DNA of 5,212 bases from Pseudobdellovibrionaceae bacterium (GCA_016791465.1 JAEUWE010000465.1:1-5212), one strand, 5' to 3'. Numbered from the stretch's first letter, positions 1-5,212 are shown. Notes: generated from the letters alone by a model not told the origin. Numbers and translations are program-made.

Positions 1-198
1 TCCGTGGTGCACGTGAATAATCTTGAGTTCAATACCCCAGCGTCGACCGACAGCCGTCATCACATTGAGAAGCACCCAAGAGTCAAATCCGCCAGAGAGC
101 GCGAGCCAAATCACGGGTCTCTTTCGCCAGTGCTTGAATCCATCGAACACGCGAAACTCGAGAGCTCTTAATTTTGTGTTTGGCTGCGGCGCTTTCAT
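1..198 (-). CDS. tilS: tRNA(Ile)-lysidine synthetase TilS, N-terminal part (runs off the left edge)
   Basis: TilS uses ATP to attach lysine to the C34 wobble base of the CAU-anticodon tRNA(Ile), which makes it read AUA; it acts in the cytoplasm. Only the first 66 residues are inside the window. They contain the N-type ATP pyrophosphatase P-loop SGGFDS at residues 35-40, preceded by a hydrophobic strand (VIWLAL), and the sequence HVHHG at residues 62-66. That spacing and the HVHHG sequence are typical of TilS rather than of other PP-loop enzymes. The start is well defined: ATG at 198-196 has an in-frame TGA only two codons upstream (204-202). The ribosome binding site is weak (AGAAGTGA just upstream). 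The N-terminal stretch before the P-loop is about 30 residues and basic. The gene is divergent from the exported-protein operon that begins at 434. The C-terminal substrate-binding domains lie outside the window and cannot be judged. Confidence 0.9.
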   Translation of the reverse strand, partial: MKAPQPNTKLRALEFRVFDGFKHWRKRPVIWLALSGGFDSWVLLNVMTAVGRRWGIELKIIHVHHG

Positions 199-268
199 TG
201 TTCACTTCTAACGAAAAGCACAAGCGTCCGGCAAGGGTCCCTGCAGGCCTCCAAATAACGCACCTCTA

Positions 269-284
269 CTTCCAGCACTGGAAG
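269..284. repeat. Short perfect inverted repeat (7-bp arms, 2-bp spacer)
   Basis: The sequence is CTTCCAG-CA-CTGGAAG, a perfect dyad with 7-bp arms in the divergent intergenic region. Its size fits an operator for a dimeric regulator, but no cognate regulator is encoded in the window. It is not followed by a T-run in either direction, so it is not an intrinsic terminator. A 16-bp dyad can arise by chance, so any function is inferred from position only. Confidence 0.35.
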
Positions 285-335
285 CTGCACTGTGACAGAA
301 TGGCGGCACCCACTCGCCAACCGTCCTTCGGCACC

Positions 336-356
336 GATGTCAAAAAAATCGACATC
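336..356. repeat. Short inverted repeat (6-bp arms, 9-base A-rich loop)
   Basis: GATGTC (336-341) and GACATC (351-356) are perfect complements separated by AAAAAAATC. It lies just before the weak -10-like TATAGC at 362-367, about 80 bases upstream of the first exported-protein gene. It could be an operator or a weak leader hairpin. The A-run is in the loop and no T-run follows the right arm, so it is not a classical terminator. Confidence 0.3.
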
Positions 357-433
357 AGCACTATAGCCAGACCGCTCGCAGCGCCCTGTCCCCCATACAG
401 AAACTGGCCCCATCCTTGCCTTCTTGAGAGTCG

Positions 434-1051
434 ATGACCCAACGTCAATTGTTCTCATCTTCATTGCTCCTCTTCGCCCTACTCGCAGGTACGAGCCTCG
501 ATGCCCATGCTTCAGGCTCAGCAAAAAGCGATACCTTGGGCCGCCTCAAAGAGTGGCGCGAACGGACCATTGAACTGAGCCGCAAGGCCGAAGAAACCCA
601 ACGCCGTGAACTCAAAGCCCTCGCGACGGCAAGCCTCAAGCCCGACTTCTCAACTCCCGCCGGAAAAGAGGCCGCCCATCGGGAAATCAATGGGCCACTC
701 ACCGAAATTGAAAATGCAGACATCGACCGCACCGAGATGAGTGCTCGATTGAAAATCATCGATCAACTCATCTTTGCTGTCGACACCAAGTTCGATGGCA
801 AGGCTCGGGCCTCTAGCGTGAGTGGCTTTCTCGAAGGCCAGCTCATGGACTTCGCCACAAGTGATCTCGCCGAACCCGGCACCGGCCAATGGTGGAAGTT
901 TCTCACCCAGGCCGCCATCGGACTTCGAGAAATCGCCGAACCCGGTGAAGATCCCATCCGTTTTCTGGAGAGCTACACGCGCGACTCCAGCGTCCTGAAC
1001 CCACGTTCGGTCATTGAAATTATGGAGTCTCGTCGCTACGTGGGCGACTAG
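434..1051 (+). CDS. Exported alpha-helical protein of unknown function
   Basis: I do not recognise this 205-residue protein. The N-terminus is a good Sec signal peptide: a short polar start with one arginine, a hydrophobic core at residues 7-19 (FSSSLLLFALLAG), then an A-H-A cleavage site at residues 24-26, with the mature protein starting at Ser27. The mature part is rich in charged residues and alanine and looks helical. Residues 34-66 are strongly charged and could form a coiled coil. A tryptophan pair sits at residues 153-154. The protein has no cysteine at all and no second hydrophobic segment, so it is probably periplasmic or secreted. The ATG is preceded by an in-frame TGA at 425-427, which fixes the start; the GAGAG upstream is only three bases away and is a poor ribosome binding site. 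The next gene starts 32 bp downstream and also encodes an exported protein, so they are probably cotranscribed. Confidence 0.78.
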   Translation: MTQRQLFSSSLLLFALLAGTSLDAHASGSAKSDTLGRLKEWRERTIELSRKAEETQRRELKALATASLKPDFSTPAGKEAAHREINGPLTEIENADIDRTEMSARLKIIDQLIFAVDTKFDGKARASSVSGFLEGQLMDFATSDLAEPGTGQWWKFLTQAAIGLREIAEPGEDPIRFLESYTRDSSVLNPRSVIEIMESRRYVGD

Positions 1052-1069
1052 TCACTCAATAATGGCACC

Positions 1070-1074
1070 GGAGT
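1070..1074 (+). promoter_or_regulatory. Ribosome binding site of the transglutaminase-like gene
   Basis: GGAGT lies nine bases before the ATG at 1084, inside the 32-bp gap after the preceding gene. It supports the chosen start and independent translation of the second gene of the pair. Confidence 0.6.
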
Positions 1075-1083
1075 AAATCCTCA

Positions 1084-1842
1084 ATGCGCTATAGAACCAG
1101 TCCAATCTTCGCCATCGTTCTCGTAGTTGCTTGCTATTCAAAATCAGCAAACGCCTGGTCGCTATTCAAATCCGACCCCATTGAAGCCGTTCGCCAGCAA
1201 TGCATTGAAAAGCACGAATGGAAAACTGTGCAGTGCTCTATCAAGAATGAGCATAAGTACCAAATCCAAGCGATGACCGACCCATTTGACGACAAATCCA
1301 CCGCAACCAAATCTCCAGATGAGCGACTAGCGGGATCGCAACGTCGGCAGAAACTTCTATCTACAATCAGAGATAAAGCGCTGGCGGACAATCTCAACAC
1401 CTGCCAAGTCTTTGCGCTCGCAAAGTGCGCAACAAGCCAGTTTTTGACTTACGACGACTCTCTCATCCCCTACTTTACCGAACCAATTGAGATGACCTAT
1501 TTTCACAGTCGCGGCAATTGTCGGCAATTTGCAACCATCTTTCATGACATAACCTCTGCCCTGAATCTGAAGTCCGAGGTCATATCGGGATTTTACAATA
1601 ACAGCGGGTTGCACGCGTTTAATCTCGTCTACCTCGACGGCTACTGGGTCTACACCGAACCACAGACTCCGGAGCCAGACTTCTACAATCCGAAATCAAT
1701 AAAATTCATGAAGAATTGGAAGAACAGTCACCAGCCTAGCTTGTTCTTGTTTCTCAACCAACACGATCAAGATCACTTCGACACAGAAGAGCGAATGAAC
1801 GCCACTATTCTGCCAACTCGATATCAGTCAAATCCGATGTAG
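1084..1842 (+). CDS. Exported transglutaminase-like (papain-fold) protein, probable Cys-His-Glu hydrolase or transferase
   Basis: This 252-residue protein has an N-terminal export signal and a C-terminal half resembling the transglutaminase-like core. The sequence shows RGNCRQFA with Cys146 at the start of a helix, then His177 in LHAFNLVYLDG, then Glu192 in WVYTEPQTP. This order and spacing match the catalytic Cys, His and acidic residue of the transglutaminase/protease superfamily; the third residue is Glu where Asp is usual. Members of that fold cleave or cross-link peptides, and some bacterial ones act in the envelope. The substrate here is unknown. Residues 25-130 are a separate region with four cysteines (40, 51, 107, 115) that could form disulfides outside the cytoplasm. 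Two export signals overlap: a lipobox-like VVAC ending at Cys17 and an A-N-A signal peptidase I site at residues 22-24. Base composition is more AT-rich than the preceding gene in samples I counted (22 of 60 G+C at 1681-1740, against 36 of 60 at 541-600). The fold assignment is from motif reading only. Confidence 0.75.
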   Translation: MRYRTSPIFAIVLVVACYSKSANAWSLFKSDPIEAVRQQCIEKHEWKTVQCSIKNEHKYQIQAMTDPFDDKSTATKSPDERLAGSQRRQKLLSTIRDKALADNLNTCQVFALAKCATSQFLTYDDSLIPYFTEPIEMTYFHSRGNCRQFATIFHDITSALNLKSEVISGFYNNSGLHAFNLVYLDGYWVYTEPQTPEPDFYNPKSIKFMKNWKNSHQPSLFLFLNQHDQDHFDTEERMNATILPTRYQSNPM

Positions 1843-1843
1843 C

Positions 1844-2176
1844 TTAGAGCGATGCCAGGTGCGCAAAGCCCGCAACCAGGCCACCAAACGAAATGATCGA
1901 AAGACCGATCATCCAAACCATGTAGTCAAATCGCTGAAGACCTGAGCGACTTCCGGCACGCTCTTTCTCTGCAACAGAGGCAATCAAACCATCAAGCCAC
2001 TGGTCAGAAATGAGTCCCGTCATTTGAAAATCCACCGTCTTCATCTGCTTTCTGATCAAAGACTCAGTTCGGCGATTCGAAAGCGCGTCAAGCGCCTGCT
2101 GCAGCATTTCGCGCAAGCAAATGCTGAAGGCGAGCCCCGAACAAATGACGATGATGATGGCGAAAATAGAAGGCAT
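1844..2176 (-). CDS. Small membrane protein with two transmembrane helices, unknown function
   Basis: The 110-residue product has hydrophobic segments at residues 3-20 and 86-108, joined by a polar loop of about 65 residues with many basic residues (R22, R35, R36, R42, K43, K46). By the positive-inside rule the loop would be cytoplasmic and both termini outside. I do not recognise a family. The start ATG is the first possible one: an in-frame TGA lies three codons upstream (2185-2183). The only Shine-Dalgarno-like sequence, AAAAGG, is too close to the ATG, so translation may be weak or coupled to the phasin-like gene 40 bp upstream. It is the last gene of the minus-strand block. Its TAA ends one base from the stop of the convergent plus-strand gene. 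The helix-loop-helix composition makes a real gene more likely than a chance frame. Confidence 0.65.
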   Translation of the reverse strand: MPSIFAIIIVICSGLAFSICLREMLQQALDALSNRRTESLIRKQMKTVDFQMTGLISDQWLDGLIASVAEKERAGSRSGLQRFDYMVWMIGLSIISFGGLVAGFAHLASL

Positions 2177-2216
2177 GCCTTTTCATCGGCACACCAATGT
2201 CTAAGCTTGAGACGCT

Positions 2217-2591
2217 CTAGCCGGACGTCGAGTCCTTGACCACGACCGATGTCGTCGCCTGCGGTGGATGAGCCGAAGCGTCCTTCTTTATCACCTCGAC
2301 CTCGGCCACGATGCGGAACTTGTGCTCCTCAGCAAAGCGCGATGCCTCTTTCACAAAATCGATCTTCGAAATAATCGCGATCACTTCTTTTGAAACGCGG
2401 TTCATCAACTCATCTTTTGAACGATTCGCACCCTGTAGCAAAAGCGCAAGCGTCTCTTTGGGCAGCTGCATGTCAGAAACCATTCGTCGAATGGATTCTT
2501 CCGTCATGAAGGCTGCCGAAATTCCGGTGGCCAGGAGCTTCTTCAGCGCCTCGCCCATTTTTGAATTTCCGTCCTGATTATTATTTTCCAT
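2217..2591 (-). CDS. Phasin-like conserved helical protein
   Basis: The 124-residue product is soluble and mostly helical, with a disordered-looking start (asparagine-rich, residues 1-11) and end (residues 105-124). The middle reads as a helical part, GEALKKLLATGISAAFMTEE at residues 13-32, then an LPKETLALLLQGANRSKDEL stretch at 43-62, then VSKEVIAIISKIDFVKEASRF at about 66-86, ending in a short beta-like segment FRIVAEVEVI at 92-101. This resembles small proteins annotated as phasin-like or polyhydroxyalkanoate-synthesis-regulator-like; I recognise the style rather than a diagnostic motif, so the role is uncertain. The ATG at 2591 lies inside the 3' end of the SRPBCC gene (11-bp overlap) and has AAAAAGG just upstream, suggesting translational coupling. 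Met12 (2558-2556), preceded by AGGA about 14 bases upstream, is an alternative start. Confidence 0.7.
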   Translation of the reverse strand: MENNNQDGNSKMGEALKKLLATGISAAFMTEESIRRMVSDMQLPKETLALLLQGANRSKDELMNRVSKEVIAIISKIDFVKEASRFAEEHKFRIVAEVEVIKKDASAHPPQATTSVVVKDSTSG

Positions 2592-3015
2592 AAACCTTTT
2601 TGATTCGCTGATGATACGAAGCCATCATCGCGGGAAGATTCACATTCAAAAGCGTATTGGCCATCGGACCCGGCATGAAAATCTTAAACGTACCCTCAAC
2701 GGTGTAGGTCGCCTTGGTTTTCCCACCAGGAGCCTCTTCAATCTTCCAGCTGCCGGTCATCGTCTTGAACACATCACCAGACGCGAACTCCCAAGACACA
2801 AGTGATGGCTCCGTCTCAGTCGTTTTCAATTGATAGGTGATGGCCTTAATAACAGAAACTTTGTACTCGACATACTTGTGACTGCCCTCAGTCTTTACGA
2901 CCTTACAGCCCTTCACATCGCTCAAAAACTCGGGATACTTTTCGTAATCGGTAACGATTTGGAAAAACTCTTTCGGAGTACAGTTGAAAACTTCGGTGTG
3001 ATTGGCTCCTGCCAT
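2581..3015 (-). CDS. SRPBCC (START/polyketide cyclase-like) protein of the RatA/COQ10 type
   Basis: The 144-residue product has the layout of the helix-grip SRPBCC fold: a first strand (HTEVFNCT), then the helix and loop EFFQIVTDYEKYPEFLSDVK at residues 16-35, seven-strand-like repeats through residue 113, and a long C-terminal helix (residues 117-142). The Y-x-x-YPEFL segment is characteristic of the COQ10/RatA branch, whose members bind ubiquinone or other hydrophobic ligands or, in E. coli RatA, associate with the 50S ribosomal subunit. Which applies cannot be told from the sequence. A longer frame begins at 3075, but I chose ATG 3015: GAGGG lies seven bases upstream, the START-like region begins at once, and the longer version would overlap the zinc-ribbon gene by 50 bp. 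With this start the gap to that gene is 10 bp. Its 3' end overlaps the phasin-like gene by 11 bp. Confidence 0.85.
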   Translation of the reverse strand: MAGANHTEVFNCTPKEFFQIVTDYEKYPEFLSDVKGCKVVKTEGSHKYVEYKVSVIKAITYQLKTTETEPSLVSWEFASGDVFKTMTGSWKIEEAPGGKTKATYTVEGTFKIFMPGPMANTLLNVNLPAMMASYHQRIKKVYGK

Positions 3016-3022
3016 CTCTTGA

Positions 3023-3027
3023 CCCTC
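3023..3027 (-). promoter_or_regulatory. Start-deciding ribosome binding site of the SRPBCC gene
   Basis: GAGGG on the minus strand lies seven bases before ATG 3015. Its first two bases are shared with the TGA stop (3028-3026) of the upstream zinc-ribbon gene. This favours the 144-residue product over the 164-residue frame and suggests coupled translation. Confidence 0.65.
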
Positions 3028-3322
3028 ACTTTTTAAAAAGGCGTTCCGCAGCGGCTCGCGCCTTGTCGCGCTCACTCAATTCCTGAGTCCTGGCACCAGC
3101 CGCAAAGAAGTCACAGAAGTTCGAGCGCTCTTTTTCTTGCACTCGGTCCGCCTGCGTCTCTCGGCATTCATTATAAACTTTAGGATCGTAGTGTCGACAG
3201 TTCTTACAGCAGTGCAGGTCCGCTCGACATTTCGAACACTCGTCACGACGCCCCGGCTCGGCGTCCAAACTGTGAACCGTCGCACAAGAAAAACACGTCA
3301 AAACCACACGCCCTGACGACAT
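3026..3322 (-). CDS. Cysteine-rich double zinc-ribbon-like small protein
   Basis: The 98-residue product has nine cysteines. Cys10-x2-Cys13 and Cys29-x2-Cys32 have the spacing of a classical zinc ribbon. A second cluster follows: Cys38/39-x2-Cys42-x-His44, then Cys53 and Cys70, within a region reading NCRHYDP, ECRE and NFCDFF, which could hold a second metal. The C-terminal 28 residues are charged and helical. I have seen this NCRHYDP...NFCDFF layout in small uncharacterised bacterial proteins; no molecular function is established to my knowledge. Its job could be nucleic-acid or protein binding, or metal handling. ATG 3322 lies three bases after the glpX stop, so it is probably translated by the same ribosomes; AGGG about 11 bases upstream overlaps the glpX end. 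It is soluble, with no signal peptide. Confidence 0.8.
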   Translation of the reverse strand: MSSGRVVLTCFSCATVHSLDAEPGRRDECSKCRADLHCCKNCRHYDPKVYNECRETQADRVQEKERSNFCDFFAAGARTQELSERDKARAAAERLFKK

Positions 3323-3325
3323 AGC

Positions 3326-4309
3326 TCAGTGTCCCTGTTTTAAGAGCATGCCATCAGGTTTGAGAGTGAGCGAATGCTCGGCCTCGATTCGACGAACAGT
3401 CCCCGTTGCGCTACGCATAACAATCGACTGCGTCGAGCACCGATGCCCTGGCCAGAACCGCACGCCATCCAAAAGTGGGCCAGCCGTAATCCCGGTTGCA
3501 CAGAACATCACGTGCCCAGGCGCAAGATCCTCGAGCTTAAACGCGCGATCCAGATCCTTTACACCCATTTTTGTTGCCCGCGTACGCTCGTCTTCAGTTC
3601 GGAACTTCAATCGCCCTTGGAAGTCTCCCCCGAGACACTTGAGTGCCGCCGCTGAAATCACGCCCTCCGGCGCTCCACCAACGCCGAGCAAAAGATCGAT
3701 CCCCGAATCGCGAATACCCGTCGCCACTGCTGCCGAAACATCGCCGTCACCAATCAAGTGAATGCGAGCTCCCGTTTTGCGCACTTCCGCAATCAGCTTT
3801 TCATGGCGTGGCCGATTCAGAATCACCACTGTCACTTCTGAAACAGCTTTGCCGAGCGCCTTTGCGACATTCTCAATATTCACGGCAGGAGGAGCATCAA
3901 TATCAATCACGTTCTTAGCGCCCGGACCGCAAGCGATCTTGTCCATATAGGTATCCGGCGCATGCAAGAACTTTCCGCGTTCAGCGACCGCGATCACGGA
4001 TATCGCGCCAACACCGCCCTGTGCACAAATCGTCGTGCCCTCGAGCGGATCAAGAGCAATATCGACCTCTGGCGCATCGGCGCTCGCAATGCCTACTTTT
4101 TCACCAATGTAGAGCATCGGCGCTTCATCGCGCTCGCCCTCACCAATCACCACAGTCCCGTTGATTCGGATACTATTGAAAGCTCGGCGCATCGCATCGA
4201 CTGCCGCTTGATCGGCTGCCTTCTCGTCTCCTCGCCCCATCCACTTTGAACTGGCCAACGCGGCCGCTTCGGTGATTCGAACAAATTCAAGGGCAAGGTT
4301 ACGATCCAT
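3326..4309 (-). CDS. glpX: Class II fructose-1,6-bisphosphatase GlpX
   Basis: GlpX hydrolyses fructose 1,6-bisphosphate to fructose 6-phosphate and phosphate, the committed step of gluconeogenesis, in the cytoplasm with a divalent metal, usually Mn2+. The 327-residue length is normal for the family. The visible family motifs are DEKAADQAAVDAMR at residues 28-41 (Lys30, Asp33), GTVVIGEGERDEAPM at 51-65 (Glu57), DPLEGTT at 87-93 (metal ligands Asp87 and Glu90), IGDGD at 186-190, and GVGGAPEG at 209-216 (Glu215). These match the known E. coli GlpX metal and substrate residues within two positions, so the enzyme should be active. AAGGAG ends seven bases before the ATG, a strong ribosome binding site. 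It follows the thioesterase gene by 37 bp and is followed by the zinc-ribbon gene after 3 bp. Some class II enzymes also act on sedoheptulose 1,7-bisphosphate, which cannot be excluded. Confidence 0.96.
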   Translation of the reverse strand: MDRNLALEFVRITEAAALASSKWMGRGDEKAADQAAVDAMRRAFNSIRINGTVVIGEGERDEAPMLYIGEKVGIASADAPEVDIALDPLEGTTICAQGGVGAISVIAVAERGKFLHAPDTYMDKIACGPGAKNVIDIDAPPAVNIENVAKALGKAVSEVTVVILNRPRHEKLIAEVRKTGARIHLIGDGDVSAAVATGIRDSGIDLLLGVGGAPEGVISAAALKCLGGDFQGRLKFRTEDERTRATKMGVKDLDRAFKLEDLAPGHVMFCATGITAGPLLDGVRFWPGHRCSTQSIVMRSATGTVRRIEAEHSLTLKPDGMLLKQGH

Positions 4310-4316
4310 GAGCAGG

Positions 4317-4325
4317 CTCCTTCTT
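4317..4325 (-). promoter_or_regulatory. Strong ribosome binding site of glpX
   Basis: AAGAAGGAG on the minus strand lies seven bases upstream of ATG 4309 in the 37-bp gap after the thioesterase gene. It is the best Shine-Dalgarno match in the window, in keeping with a highly translated metabolic gene. Confidence 0.75.
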
Positions 4326-4346
4326 CAAAGATGGAGCGACACTACC

Positions 4347-4778
4347 CTAGTCGCGAGCGGGAGGCCAGTGCTGAGAAAGCGGTGTTGCCTCAAGTCGCGA
4401 GACAAAATCTCTCGAAAACCGCGTCGGCTGCAGACGGTCCGCCGTCAAGAGCGCGAGCTCTGTTTCGCCGGTGGCCACCCAGACCCCTACCTTCTCCAGC
4501 CAAATCGCATACCGAATCCATAGCCGTGCGCCCTTGATTCGCCCTTCGACAAAAATTTCGATCTCGTCATCAAACCGGCAGGGCTTTTTAAATTCCACGC
4601 TCGCATTGAGCACGCCCAAGACGTGATCACCATGGGGAATATGCAAATCCATCACCCCAACGCCACGAAGCCAATCGACCCGCGCCAGTTCCATGAAACG
4701 AATGTAGTTGGAGTGATGAACCACGCCCATCGCATCGGTTTCAAAAAAGGCCACCCGGTGGCGGTACGAGTAGGACAT
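4347..4778 (-). CDS. YbgC/4-hydroxybenzoyl-CoA-type acyl-CoA thioesterase (hotdog fold)
   Basis: These enzymes hydrolyse acyl-CoA thioesters; the YbgC branch acts on short or medium acyl-CoA and is linked in other bacteria to the Tol-Pal envelope system, but no tol genes are visible here. The 143-residue length is typical. The N-terminus shows FFETDAMGVVHHSNYIRFME (residues 11-30): Asp15 sits at the catalytic Asp position, followed by the MGVVHHSNY loop and the start of the central hotdog helix. The strand SVEFKKPCRFDDEIEIFVEG follows at about residues 60-79, with VATGETELALL at about 101-111. The C-terminal 30 residues are less conserved. ATG 4778 directly abuts the TAA of the preceding gene, giving TAAATG, so translation is probably coupled by reinitiation; there is no clear own Shine-Dalgarno. 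The family is clear, but the physiological substrate is not. Confidence 0.88.
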   Translation of the reverse strand: MSYSYRHRVAFFETDAMGVVHHSNYIRFMELARVDWLRGVGVMDLHIPHGDHVLGVLNASVEFKKPCRFDDEIEIFVEGRIKGARLWIRYAIWLEKVGVWVATGETELALLTADRLQPTRFSRDFVSRLEATPLSQHWPPARD

Positions 4779-5212
4779 TTAAGCAGTAGCCGTCTCAGCG
4801 GCCTCTGTCAGCGCCTTCACGAGACCCGCAACAGCGTCGCCGCCATCGCGAATCTGCAACGCAACATCAAGTGCAAACAAAACAACGCCTCTGGTCGGCG
4901 CTCCCTCATCTTCTTTTTGTCCGCCCGTCTTTGCTCGCACAAGACGACTGACTCCCCCGACGTGATCAAGTCCATACTGTTCGTCGCCAAGCTGTAACAG
5001 CGCACGCTCAAGCTTTGAACCGCTCATCCAAAGAAAGAAGTTCGTATCTCGAGGCCCGCAGTACCAAAGCGAAAATGTCTCGCCGCTCGAAAAGTAGCTG
5101 CGATCAACCGTTCGCATATTCAGACCAATCATCTTGGGATCCAAAAATCGATCGATCAAGAGCCGCGCATCCGTCGGAACGCTCACCAATTCAAATGCCA
5201 GTACTCGATCCG
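4779..5212 (-). CDS. Unrecognised protein, 5'-truncated at the right edge
   Basis: The frame is open to the right end of the window, so the start is missing. The codon at 5189 is TTG with no ribosome binding site before it, and codons upstream (DRVLAFE) read on naturally, so I take it as internal. About 143 residues are visible. The visible part has LLIDRFLDPKMIG, RTVDRSYFSSGETFSLWYCG, NFFLWMSGSKLERAL and a final alanine-rich helix. A polar, probably flexible segment with TGGQKEDEGAPTR lies before the last 45 residues. There is no signal peptide or membrane helix in the visible part. I do not recognise a family. The TAA overlaps nothing but abuts the thioesterase ATG, so the two are cotranscribed and perhaps coregulated. 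Confidence 0.7.
   Translation of the reverse strand, partial: DRVLAFELVSVPTDARLLIDRFLDPKMIGLNMRTVDRSYFSSGETFSLWYCGPRDTNFFLWMSGSKLERALLQLGDEQYGLDHVGGVSRLVRAKTGGQKEDEGAPTRGVVLFALDVALQIRDGGDAVAGLVKALTEAAETATA

Larger units (their letters stand above)
199..433. other. Divergent intergenic region between tilS and the exported-protein operon
   Basis: These 235 bases separate two genes that point away from each other, so promoters for both should lie here. I found no strong sigma-70 pair. The best plus-strand candidate is a TATAGC hexamer at 362-367, with only a poor -35 match around 337-342 at a 19-base spacing. For tilS, TTGCCG (234-229) and GTTAGA (212-207) are 16 bases apart, also weak. The region holds two inverted repeats, listed separately. 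A minus-strand frame crosses it (524 to 195), but its product resembles nothing known. Confidence 0.5.

Noticed and set aside
337..367. Sigma-70-like promoter with TATAGC at 362-367.
   Set aside because: The -10 match is only four of six and the -35 match is poor at a 19-base spacing, so it is mentioned in the intergenic entry but not called as a promoter.
195..524. Minus-strand 109-codon frame across the intergenic region, with its stop overlapping the tilS start as ATGA.
   Set aside because: The overlap looks like a coupled junction, but the product is arginine- and cysteine-scattered with no recognisable family or secondary-structure pattern, and it runs through the signal peptide coding region of the gene at 434. 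The shorter in-frame start is no better.
1357..1614. Minus-strand 85-codon frame opposite the transglutaminase-like gene.
   Set aside because: It lies fully within a gene supported by an export signal and catalytic motif, and its product shows no family features.
2202..2216. Small dyad GTCT...AGAC in the gap between the phasin-like and membrane-protein genes.
   Set aside because: The stem is only four base pairs with no T-run, so it is not a credible terminator.
3348..4249. Several long plus-strand frames (e.g. 3348-3761, 3643-3918, 3962-4249) opposite glpX.
   Set aside because: glpX is unambiguous on the other strand; these products are proline-, serine- and arginine-rich shadows of its codons.
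4623..4997. Plus-strand 124-codon frame across the junction of the thioesterase gene and the right-edge gene.
   Set aside because: It spans the junction of two minus-strand genes antisense, and its product has no coherent fold pattern.

Overview
The window looks like ordinary chromosome from a Gram-negative bacterium of roughly balanced base composition. Two adjacent genes encode proteins with export signals. The remaining genes are typical housekeeping genes, packed with gaps of only a few bases. The combination of GlpX-type fructose-1,6-bisphosphatase, a RatA/COQ10-like SRPBCC protein, a cysteine-rich zinc ribbon, a phasin-like protein and a YbgC-type thioesterase suggests a delta-proteobacterial or Bdellovibrionota-like lineage. 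That placement is an inference from protein style; there is no rRNA or other marker here.

Layout, left to right. Positions 1-198 (minus) hold the first 66 codons of tilS, the tRNA(Ile)-lysidine synthetase, running off the left edge. A 235-bp divergent intergenic region (199-433) holds two short inverted repeats. Two plus-strand genes follow with a 32-bp gap: an exported helical protein of unknown function (434-1051) and an exported or lipid-anchored transglutaminase-like protein with a visible Cys-His-Glu triad (1084-1842). They probably form a two-gene operon for an envelope function. The second ends one base short of the end of a minus-strand gene block.

From 1844 to the right edge every gene is on the minus strand. 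In transcription order, right to left, they are: an unrecognised 5'-truncated gene (4779-5212), a YbgC-type hotdog thioesterase (4347-4778), glpX (3326-4309), a double zinc-ribbon protein (3026-3322), an SRPBCC/START-like protein (2581-3015), a phasin-like helical protein (2217-2591) and a two-helix membrane protein (1844-2176). Junctions range from an 11-bp overlap to 40 bp, so the seven genes can plausibly be cotranscribed. GlpX carries the gluconeogenic step from fructose 1,6-bisphosphate to fructose 6-phosphate. The small downstream proteins have no established link to it.

No tRNA, rRNA, mobile element, CRISPR array or convincing rho-independent terminator was seen. The least familiar content is the exported pair at 434-1842, plus the small conserved-looking proteins downstream of glpX. 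I see no clear sign of a wholly new system.
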